From Nephromyces sp. MM_2019 (lineage: Eukaryota > Apicomplexa > Aconoidasida > Nephromycida), in NCBI GenBank assembly GCA_015657535.1, contig JADHZB010001654.1, forward strand, positions 1 to 15,000: a DNA stretch of 15,000 nt. The letters run 5' to 3'. Position numbers and translations under genes: made by a program. Shown here piece after piece: positions 1-7,101 of this stretch. The notes under the pieces were generated by a model, which was not told the DNA's origin, searched no databases, and worked only from the letters and a program-made list of their open reading frames with translations. The number at the start of each line of letters is the position of its first letter. Position 1 is the stretch's first letter.

Positions 1-184
1 ACAAATATACACCAGCACACACAAATATACACCAGCACACACACAGACACACTAAGACAGACCAACACAAATATACACCAGCACACACACAGACACACTA
101 AGACACACACAAATATACACCAGCACACACACAGACACACTAAGACACACACAAATATACACCAGCACACACACGCAAAAATAC
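1..184. repeat. CA-rich tandem array, 42-bp unit
   Basis: The unit begins ACAAATATACACCAGCACAC and recurs with starts at 1 (truncated, 20 bp), 21 (46 bp), 67 (42 bp), 109 (42 bp) and 151 (partial, decaying into plain CA repeat by about 184). The two central copies are essentially identical, which points to recent tandem duplication. Plain CA-rich sequence continues to about 215. No coding potential is visible. Confidence 0.9.
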
Positions 185-280
185 ACACACATATACCAAC
201 ACACACACATTTAAACATAAAAAACCATCATGCAGATGAAAAGTCTTGACATACGCACACTCACAATATAATAGCGGCAG

Positions 281-494
281 CTTCTTCGTTGAAAACGCCT
301 ACATCGCCTGCGCTAACTGGGCTGAAGAAAGGTCCAAACACATACTACGGAGCTCCATCGTGAATATTACCACCTTTGTTTCATCCTTTCGCAAAGTAGA
401 GGCTCACACACCGAGAGAGTGGGTCGCACAAACAGGCGCTGCATTTTGGCACAGTTTCACAGGCTCGCTCTTACAAACCAGAAGTAGCATATAA
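281..494 (+). CDS. Possible 3'-terminal exon of an unrecognised gene
   Basis: An open frame runs to a TAA at 492-494. An AG after CGGC at 276-280 would serve as acceptor in phase 2, giving about 70 residues. The peptide is of mixed composition (FFVENAYIACANWAEERS near its start, REWVAQTGAAFWHSF near its end), unlike the CA-repeat peptides around it. No minus-strand frame of comparable length competes. No upstream exon can be seen because the sequence to the left is the CA array. I do not recognise the family. It could also be a chance open frame in ordinary unique DNA. Confidence 0.4.
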
Positions 495-640
495 ATTCAT
501 TATGTTGGGAAAAACTCTTCGTAGCTATGTTAAAAAGACCGGTGTTTAATGGTGAATGCCTTGTGTGTGTCTCTTAAGTTGCATAGATATCTATAAAATC
601 GTACGAAGAAGAGGTGAAAGCCTTGAAATACGCTGAGAAA
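495..640. other. Unique intergenic DNA, no feature seen
   Basis: AT-rich unique sequence follows the putative stop at 494. I see no open frame, splice-bounded exon or repeat of note. It may be 3'UTR or spacer. Confidence 0.4.
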
Positions 641-1340
641 ATCGAGAAAGGGAAGAAAATAATGGAAACATCAAGAAAAAATCATAAAAAACTCGGAAAA
701 TTCATCGAATTCAGCGGAAACTCACCAACTTCATCTAATAACCAAATATGGATTGATTTCATCACAAAATCATCAAAAACTCAAAAATAATAAAACTCAC
801 CAAAAACATCGGGAAACCGTCAACAACTTGCACAAAATCACCAAATTCATAAAAAAAGCCAGAAAATTCCACAAATTAATCAAGATCTCATCTACAAACT
901 CTTGAAATCCATAAACAAAAATGAAAATTCATTAAAACTCGTTACATTCATCAAAAAATTCAATGAAAACTACAAAAGCCCATCAAAAATCACCACCAAA
1001 CTCCAACACCGAAGCCATTCACAATCTCCAAAAAAACATAAAAATCATAACATTTTATGCAGAAAACCTCCTCATTGCGAAAAATCAACAATCTGTATAT
1101 AAAGAGATTTGCCACATCCAACGCCTCCATCAACAAAAAACTCACTTTCCTCTATCAAGCCATTCTCATTCATGCACTGAAGATAATATTCAGCAAAAAA
1201 GGGGCAAAAAAATTTACATGTACAAACCAAATCCTCTAAAAAATGCAACTCACATAAAAATCACCAAGCATTCCGAAACATGCGCTATCTTCTCCAAAAT
1301 TCATCATTTTCGTCATAAAAGCAGCTCAAAAAGTTTCTCG
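640..1340. repeat. G-poor, A/C-rich degenerate repeat block
   Basis: About 700 bp in which the plus strand is dominated by A, C and T with very little G. Loose variants of AATCATCAAAAACTC recur, for example near 767, 795, 835, 945, 977 and 1120. A long plus-strand open frame (963-1529) crosses the block only because G-poor sequence rarely forms TAG or TGA. Its product is a run of K, T, S, H, Q and N without domain character, so I treat it as non-coding. The strand asymmetry suggests an old degraded minisatellite or a mutationally biased strand. Confidence 0.6.
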
Positions 1341-1655
1341 GCAGACTTTGCCTCAAAATGTAAGCAAGAAGCCAATATACTGCAGTGTATGTACACCCAG
1401 TTATTGCTGAAAGCGACATTTTTTCCTCAATTTTTCAAGTTTTTGTATACAAAAAACGCGGTGGGTATCCCCTTGATCTATATTACTACCTTACCTTCAT
1501 TGTTTGTCGCTGCTGCACACAATCGGTAGTTCCTTCGACTTTTTGGGACCTTCCTCCTCCTGAAATTGCATCAAAATCGCTTCTTTTATGTCTGAAACCC
1601 AAAAATCAGCAATTTTTAATCAGAAATAGCAAAAACATGCGCGCAGCTAATTGAA
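1340..1655 (+). other. Unique segment with GTAC palindrome, no clear gene
   Basis: Contains TGTATGTACA at 1386-1395 within GTGTATGTACACCCAG. An 89-codon plus frame (1385-1654) is open but has no start context, splice sites or recognisable domain. It ends just before the TG tract upstream of the acidic-protein gene. It could be a 5' exon or promoter region of that gene, but the sequence does not decide this. Confidence 0.3.
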
Positions 1656-1675
1656 ATGGTGAAGATTCGTCTGAG

Positions 1676-1880
1676 GTGGAGAGTGTGTCTGCGCGCGTGT
1701 GTGTTTGTGTCTGTGTGCTCATGTGCGTGTGTGTGTGCGCATGTGCGTGCGTGTGTGTGTGTGCGTGTGTGTGTGTGTGTGTGTGTATGTCTGTGTGCGC
1801 GCGTGTGTGTGTGTGTGTGGCTGTACGTCTATGCCTGTGTGTGTTCGCTGTATGTCTGTTGATTTCATATTTTAGTGTGT
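1676..1880 (+). repeat. TG microsatellite tract
   Basis: Imperfect (TG)n with scattered C, G and A substitutions, purine-pyrimidine alternating on the plus strand. Open frames through it give only C/V/R-rich peptides and are artefacts. It lies about 230-430 bp upstream of the ATG at 2108, in the putative promoter or 5'UTR region. Confidence 0.9.
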
Positions 1881-2107
1881 GTATGTTACCGCATGTCTTT
1901 GCGTTTTTTTTGCATGCGCCACTGTGTGTGTCCTATTTTTTTGTGTTCATTTATTCTGTCGACGTGAAAGCAAAACATCCACATCCCTCACAAATCGTCA
2001 TATCTTCACTTTTATATCGTCATTTTCGAAATAAGAAGAGGAATAGGAAGAAGAAGCAGATAAAACAAAAAAAATAGTGGAAAAACTATTTTCTTGAGAA
2101 TTCTTTG

Positions 2108-4272
2108 ATGTCGAAGAAATCTTCTGATGATTTAGAGGCAGTAGAAGCTGCTTCGATTCCTGGAGTTGAAAAGGGTGTGGAGTCTGTGTTCTCTTCAAAC
2201 TATAAAAATGTAGCGTTAGATACTTCTTCAAGTAGTGATCATCAAGCCTCTGAAGACGGCTGTAATTTGAGGTTTTCGGGGCAGAAAAGCAATGAGTTTT
2301 GTGAAGGAAAATGGAAGGCATCTAAAGGGGCTGGGAGAAGGAGAAAATCTGGTGAACAGGAGGAAATGAAAGAAGAGGGAGAAGACGTAGACGCTAATGA
2401 TGAAGAAGAGAGGGAAGATGATGAAGATGAAGAGGGAGAAGATGTAGAAGCTAATGATGAAGGGGGAGAAGGCGAAGAAGAAAAAGAAGAGGAAGAAGAT
2501 GATGGCGAAGAAGACGGAGAAGAGAGTGAATCTAATCATGAAGATAATGTAGAAGCTCATGATAAAGAAGATGAAGAAGATGAAGAAGATGAAGAAGATG
2601 AAGAAGCTGAAGAAGATGAAGAAGATGAAGAAGCTGAAGAAGCTGAAGATGCTGATGTTGAAAATGTAGAAGCTAATGAAGATGACGATGAAGAATCAGA
2701 TGAGGATGATCACTTTGATTTAATGGAGTTTTCGCGTAGACATGAGGCTGGAGGAAATCAAAGCTTGAAAACCTCTAAAAAATCGACGAAAGCTAGCAAA
2801 GGGCTTCCATCTCCAGGTAATCACTATTTGCGATCGAGACACACACTGTACTTACGCTGCCTGTGCATACACTGTACATACACTACTATCCATACACTGT
2901 AAATACACTGCGCTTCATTTTTTCATAGTAAAATGAGATTTTTCTGGTGTTAAAAGAAGCTGATGAAGTTGCATTTTTCCTCTACCACAGTAGATGAGGT
3001 GTGAGTGTGCGTTTCTTTGTTGAGTGCAGAACCTCGCACACACCCTCACGCACAAATAAACGTAGGTGTTTGTGTGCGGAAAAATTTTGTGGTTCTGCTC
3101 ATTAAGCTAATTTGCTTTGCATAGAGTATAGTACACTCTTTTCTCTTTATAAAATCCTGCAGATGATGCCATGAGTAAGTGCTCCATAACGTTTAAGAAG
3201 TTTCTAACCAATAAGCAAGCAAGGCAAGGAATCCTTCAGTCAAACACTAAAGAGAGAGAGAAAGCGAGGAATGAAGAGCCTGCGGAGAATAAAGGTAAAA
3301 CTGCGCTTTCCTGGTGTGTCCGGTAAATATTCTTTTGGGATATATGTGTGCGTGATTGCATATTTTATATGTATGTTTGTGAGCATGCAAGCGTGTGTAC
3401 GCATGTGTGTAGATATCCATGTCTGTGTGTCCGTAATTCTGTGTGTTTGTAGTAGCAATATATGTGTATGTGTTTGTATAAATCTGCACCTGTGTATTCC
3501 TGATTCCATGTGTTAGTCTTCCCAAATCCACCGCTCTGTGCCTGTGTGCGAAGCATGTGCTGTTCTATATTAGTGCTTTGTTGCTTGGTGTGTGCAAACG
3601 AGTGATTTTCTTGCTACCTGTAGGACCCATGGTGCTACCTGCGACTTCATGGCATGTTCCAATGGCAGGCATCATCGGTGAAGGAGGATACAGAGATGCA
3701 CCTGTAAACACACATGACCCTAGCACACATGCAGGTGTGTTGCTGAAGCTTCCACTTTTTCTACTCCTTCATTGTGTGTTGTGCCCGTTAGCTTTGTGCA
3801 AAGTATCTAGTGTGTATATCTTCTGTGTAAAGAGTCATGGAGATATATCGCAGTCCAAATAACTGCTTTTTATGTTAGTGTGTATATATTCCAGTATCTC
3901 TGGGTGTTATTTTGGTGGGTAATCATATGGCAGTGAGTGTCGTTTTGTTTGTGCGTGTTGCTTTTATAAGCTGCTTGGTATGAGCTTGTGTGTTGTTTTT
4001 TTCAGCTAATGACTGCACGGCTTCATATGTGTTTGTGTGTGCGTGTGCTCCTCTTCGTAAAAAGCTGTTTTTTTAAGTGTGCTTCCATCAACTTGAAGAT
4101 TGAGGTGTGTATATACGCAGGAGGAGGTGCTAGGGTAAGTAAGAAGAGGCAAGCAGAGAAGGGGCAGATAACTATCAAAGAGAAGGAGCGATTGAAGCGG
4201 GCGAAAGGGCAGTCATCCCAGCTTGGATGGAAGCCTGAGCTGTGGATGCAGATGAGGCAGCACTATGACTAG
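2108..4272 (+). CDS. Acidic, probably nuclear protein, unknown family (4 exons, 367 aa)
   Basis: Exons are 2108-2816, 3163-3294, 3624-3734 and 4121-4272. All junctions are phase 1 with GT/AG ends (donors CAG|GTAAT, AAAG|GTAAA, GCAG|GTGTG; acceptors CTGCAG, CTGTAG, ACGCAG), and the exon lengths sum to 1104 nt. ATG 2108 is the first ATG after an in-frame TAG at 2075. Residues 1-80 are Ser-rich and end in a basic patch (GAGRRRKSG). Residues 84-201 are an almost uninterrupted Glu/Asp tract carrying four copies of a VEAND-like motif. The following 130 residues are basic, with a helical KQARQGILQSNTKEREKARNE segment and a C-terminus ending LGWKPELWMQMRQHYD. The acid tract plus basic clusters resembles nucleolar or chromatin proteins, but I do not recognise the family. 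An optional in-frame 51-nt exon (4006-4056) has a strong pyrimidine-rich acceptor but encodes low-complexity sequence. Introns 2 and 3 are TG-rich. Confidence 0.75.
2366..2710 (+). repeat. GAA/GAT coding repeat within exon 1
   Basis: Imperfect GAAGAAGATGAAGA-type trinucleotide repeats encode the acidic tract. The longest regular part is about 2568-2650, alternating GAA, GAT and GCT codons. The repeat stays in frame throughout, as expected for coding DNA expanding by replication slippage. The minus-strand open frame here is its F/S/L-rich shadow. Confidence 0.85.
2817..3162 (+). other. Intron 1 of the acidic-protein gene
   Basis: Starts GTAATC and ends TCCTGCAG. It contains a cluster of related CACTGTA-type words at 2845-2910, including the exact core TGTACATACA at 2873-2882, in a short imperfect tandem of about 15-17 bp (CATACACTGTA repeated). 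The rest is unique or mildly TG-rich. Confidence 0.6.
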
Positions 4273-4422
4273 ACAGTTATTGTGTATGTGTGTGTGGGGG
4301 GGGGGGGTGCGTGTGTGTGCTTGAACGCGTGTGTGCTGAGGTATATTTGTGCTTATGTGCGTGTGTGTGTGTTTGTCTGGATGGCTTATCTTTGGGAGTC
4401 TATCTGTGTGTATATACGTGGG

Positions 4423-4481
<59 letters not shown>

Positions 4482-4571
4482 CTATCTGTGTGCATGTATA
4501 TGTTTATCTTTCTGGGTTTATGTTTGAGTATTTATCTCTTTGTGTATGTGTGTGTACACTGCTATCACTGC
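4273..4571 (+). repeat. TG/TA microsatellite with a 12-G run
   Basis: A G homopolymer of 12 lies at 4296-4307. A (TA)n-(TG)n tract spans about 4424-4478, followed by degenerate TG sequence to about 4560. This follows the stop of the acidic-protein gene and, if the minus-strand terminal exon at 4572-4657 is real, separates two convergent 3' ends. No coding feature. Confidence 0.85.
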
Positions 4572-5394
4572 TTATGCCATAGCCATTAGATGCTTTGAGG
4601 AGGAAACCTCTTCAACAAAGAAGAGGAGCTTTGCGTGGAGTTCGAACAATTCTACACCTTTTTATTCGAGCACACACGCTCACAGATATGTACGGACACA
4701 CGCTCACTGGTGGGCTCGCACACAGAAAACACCAAAAAATAAGCGCGCACACACATGAGCACACCCACCGATGGTCCCACATATAGATGGCCACAAACAT
4801 ACATAGAAAGCCCACACACACACAAATACTATCACACACACACGCTTAATAAAGCTATGCCTATGAAGAACATTTGAATTGCATTATGAGATTCTGCGGT
4901 GTAAGAAGAGCATTCAAAACTTCGAGAGACGCAAAACACTAGCAAAGCAGCAAGCGAGTTACGCGAGGATAGAGCAGCGCACTCAATATGCACACACGCA
5001 TAATTGCGCACACACAGTTACACGCATATCATTGTGCAAACACAGTTTCACACACGCAGCTCATACAAAGGTGTGCACACACAGCACACACACGGTTGAA
5101 CACACATAGTTTCAACACACACACAGTGGAAGGCAAACAGTTGCAAACGCGCATAGATACACTCAAACAGACAAGCAGCACCAACGAAGCAACTACAGAA
5201 ACACACGAGTTTACAGAAACACACATTCAATAACCACGCATACACACAAGGTGATGCACACGCAGATGTACAGCCACACACACACAAATACATATCAAAC
5301 ACTCACATTCATAGAAGTAAATAAAGTAACAAAACAAGCTGAGAAATGGCAACTGCTTCCTTATGAAATGCGTAGTCCCGGTTTGTAGGGGCGT
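4572..5394 (-). CDS. Possible minus-strand gene, three 3' exons, unknown product
   Basis: Candidate exons in transcript order are 5394-5307, 4938-4840 and 4657-4572, ending in TAA at 4574-4572. Phases join (0-1, 1-1, 1-stop) and the total is 273 nt. The first exon has donor AAT|GTGAGT. The second has a pyrimidine-rich acceptor, GCTTGCTGCTTTGCTAG. The last reads VELFELHAKLLFFVEEV and onward to the stop. Intervening DNA is CA-rich on the plus strand, so introns would be TG-rich in sense, as in the better-supported genes. The product is hydrophobic, with FLSLFCYFIYFYE in exon one and IQMFFIGIALL in exon two, so membrane segments are possible. The donor of exon two lies in a TG repeat, so its phase is adjustable. 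An alternative plus-strand reading covers 4879-4990 but lacks a donor. Family unknown; tentative. Confidence 0.35.
4670..4846. repeat. CA-rich tract
   Basis: Degenerate CACACA sequence on the plus strand with scattered G. In the minus-strand model it is the sense-TG intron between exons 4938-4840 and 4657-4572. Frames through it yield only H/T-rich peptides and are not genes. Confidence 0.85.
4985..5300. repeat. CA-rich tract
   Basis: Degenerate CA repeat with interspersed unique bases. In the minus-strand model it is the intron between exons 5394-5307 and 4938-4840. No independent feature is visible. Confidence 0.8.
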
Positions 5395-5734
5395 CTATAA
5401 GCCGAAAATATATATTCTGTTACACCGTATAGGGTGTGTGTGTGTTTTTGTGTATGCTGTATGCGTGTGTGTATGTGGTGTGTTTTGCGGCCTTTGTGTG
5501 TGTGTATCTGTGTGTGCGGGTATCTGTGTGTGCGGGTATGTGTGTGTATGTGCCAAAGCGTTTAGCTTCCGAGAGAAGCTTTCCAAGGAGAAACAGTTGG
5601 CAGAGCGAAATAGAAAAAGCTTGAGCTTCACTCGTCTTCTCAAAAGCCTCACACACACGCTTAAAGGCCCCAGTTGGGTGTACGTACACCCCCCTAAAGA
5701 TTTAAGATACTGCGCCGATCTGAGATTCTTTTGA
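5363..5734 (+). CDS. Possible small basic protein, two exons, 79 aa
   Basis: ATG 5363 opens an exon (5363-5433) ending at GG|GTGTGTG. A TG-rich intron follows, then an exon 5566-5734 after acceptor GCGTTTAG, stopping at TGA 5732-5734. Phase 2 joins phase 2 and the total is 240 nt. The product starts MKCVVPVCRGVYKPKIYILL and has a basic helical segment, REKLSKEKQLAERNRKSLSF. It contains WVYVHPP, encoded across the palindrome at 5676-5691. The opposite strand is also open over exon two, but it would have to read through the repeat because no donor is present, so the plus strand is favoured. Exon one overlaps the tentative minus-strand exon 5394-5307, so at most one of the two is likely right. 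Unknown family; a small mitochondrial or RNP protein is conceivable but not shown. Confidence 0.35.
   Translation: MKCVVPVCRGVYKPKIYILLHRIGCVCVFVYAVCVCVCGVFCGLCVCVSVCAGICVCGYVCVCAKAFSFREKLSKEKQLAERNRKSLSFTRLLKSLTHTLKGPSWVYVHPPKDLRYCADLRFF
5676..5691. promoter_or_regulatory. Perfect 16-bp GTAC-centred palindrome
   Basis: GGGTGTACGTACACCC reads identically on both strands. It is the longest member of the dispersed TGTACRTACA family in this window. It lies about 40 bp before the stop of the tentative gene at 5363-5734. Its function is unknown. It could be a dimeric transcription-factor site, for example one recognised by a GTAC-binding AP2-type factor if this is an apicomplexan. Confidence 0.5.
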
Positions 5735-6060
5735 CAAGTGAGATCCCATGGTGTGTAACTTAAAATGCTCAGTGTATTACCACCTCTGCGCTTTGCGTGT
5801 GTACACATGTCTGTATTTGGACGTGTGTACGTGTGCGTGTATTTGTGCGTGTGCTTATGCGTGTAAGTTTGTCCGTGTGTAGGTGTGTGTGGATGTGCTT
5901 GAAGATAATGAGCATCGCTCTACTGCTTATACTTCAAGTTTGACTAATACATAACGGAGCAATAATAACCAGAGGGGTGTCGGTATGTAGAATGTGAAAC
6001 AGTTTTACATTCATTGAAACAAAAATGCGCACAAATTTGCCCATTGAGAGACAGACAGAG
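5735..6060. other. TG-rich then unique spacer; possible exon fragment
   Basis: 5790-5895 is degenerate TG repeat. 5897-5949 carries a short plus frame reading DVLEDNEHRSTAYTSSLTNT to a TAA, with an AG just upstream, a possible terminal exon. On the minus strand an open frame (VKLFHILHTDTPLVIIAP) ends near 5936. Neither has matching splice partners I can defend. Confidence 0.3.
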
Positions 6061-6300
6061 ACAAACACACTTGCGCACACACACACACACATACACACAA
6101 GCGAATACAAACATGCACAGCCACCCGCACACGCAAATAGACTCCCACACCCACACACACACATCCACCCGCACACAACACCGCACACTCACCCATACGC
6201 ACCCACACACACGCACTCAATCACACGTACCCACACATACCCGCACACATTTATCCAAGGCTGCAAGACTACGCTCGTGTCCACACACACATATACACCT
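6060..6300. repeat. CA-rich tract
   Basis: Imperfect CA repeat with CCCGCACAC and CCACAC variants. Long H/T/P-rich frames on the plus strand and C/V-rich frames on the minus strand are repeat artefacts. No gene is supported. Confidence 0.85.
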
Positions 6301-6307
6301 ACACACA

Positions 6308-6893
6308 TGAGTAAATCACGATTACTAGCAATATGTGATCATCTATTGGCTCTCCAACATGTATACACATTGATACGTTGAAACGAACAGCATAGAACAA
6401 CACACAGCCGCATCACCTCGAGGAGGTACACGCACACACATAACACGCACACACCCACACACAATATTTTGCAGTAAAATGTACCGCTAAAGCCATGGCT
6501 TGAAATCTCCGTTATTTTCATAGTCTGCCAGGCCTATATGGGTAGGAAAGCCCGCTATGTGTGCGTGAGTTTCCAGCTTGTATGCATTCGTTTGCCTAAC
6601 TGTGTGTGTGTACTTATCTGTGTGCGCATGTTTCCTGTGTGCATATATATTTGCTTATCAGTGTGTGTAGTTTCTACGCATGCGTGTTTGTATCTGTGTT
6701 TGTGCTTATCTGTATGTACATCTATCTGCTTGTGGGCTTATCTGTTTGTGTACTTGTGTGTGCGTGTGTTTATGTGTGTGCACTTTCCGCGTATGTTTGC
6801 TACTAAAAGAAATGGCGATAGCGTTCATTCCATAATGTTGAGCTCCCACAACATCGCAAAGCCTTCTGCTTCGGAGAAGCTGGAGGAAAGCTA
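6308..6893 (+). CDS. Possible small plus-strand gene, three exons
   Basis: A possible start MSKSRLLAICDHLLALQH begins at ATG 6308. A middle exon after acceptor CTCCGTTATTTTCATAG (from about 6522) encodes CQAYMGRKARY, ending in the TG-rich donor GTGTGCGTGAGT near 6557. A last exon after CTACTAAAAG (about 6811) encodes NGDSVHSIMLSSHNIAKPSA and stops at TAA 6891-6893. The middle acceptor and donor are good and the intron 6560-6790 is TG-rich in sense. The first donor (GTTGAA) is weak, and the phase of the second depends on which GT in the repeat is used. Over 6830-6940 all three plus frames are open for about 30 codons, so the terminal exon is uncertain. The product is unrecognised and would be about 65 residues. 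Confidence 0.25.
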
Positions 6894-7101
6894 ATGCTAA
6901 TAGAGAAAGCAAAACGCTAGAGTCTACGCACAAGCACTACCCCCCAATGTGAACAGAGCAAGAAAAGCTCTGGACTCTACACGTACATATCACCACCTAA
7001 CCCTCTCAATGGAGGATGCCTTCAATCAGACTTCTGCGGGAGTGGGTGTACATACACCCCCCCCACACTCCACCCACAGCGTGTTCATTTGTAGTGACAC
7101 T
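6894..7101 (+). other. Segment 3' of VPS20 with palindrome, coding status unclear
   Basis: Plus-strand frame 6949-7278 reads NRARKALDSTRTYHHLTLSM early on, but its latter half is antisense to the last VPS20 exon, so at most 6949-7060 could be coding. It carries GGGTGTACATACACCC at 7044-7059, a near-perfect copy of the 5676 palindrome, followed by a C8 run. No start or splice evidence is convincing. Confidence 0.3.

Noticed and set aside
1..184. CRISPR-like array at the start
   Set aside because: The unit is a contiguous 42-bp tandem repeat with no unique spacers, in eukaryotic DNA.
963..1529. 188-codon open frame as a gene
   Set aside because: It crosses the G-poor A/C-rich repeat block where stops are rare. 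Composition is K/T/S/H/Q-rich with no domain character and no splice or start support.
1656..2077. Cys/Val-rich frames through the TG tract
   Set aside because: Direct translation of (TG)n microsatellite; two frames are open at once for the same reason.
1998..2560. Minus-strand frames opposite the acidic exon
   Set aside because: The F/S/L-rich product is the antisense shadow of the GAA/GAT repeat; the plus model has consistent splicing.
4879..5109. Plus-strand exon reading ILRCKKSIQNFERRKTLAKQ
   Set aside because: It looks coding, but has no donor before the CA repeat, whereas the overlapping minus reading has a strong acceptor and phase-compatible partners. Not excluded, only less likely.
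6014..6381. H/T/P-rich plus-strand frames
   Set aside because: Translation of CA repeats; no start context or splice sites until the separate candidate at 6308.
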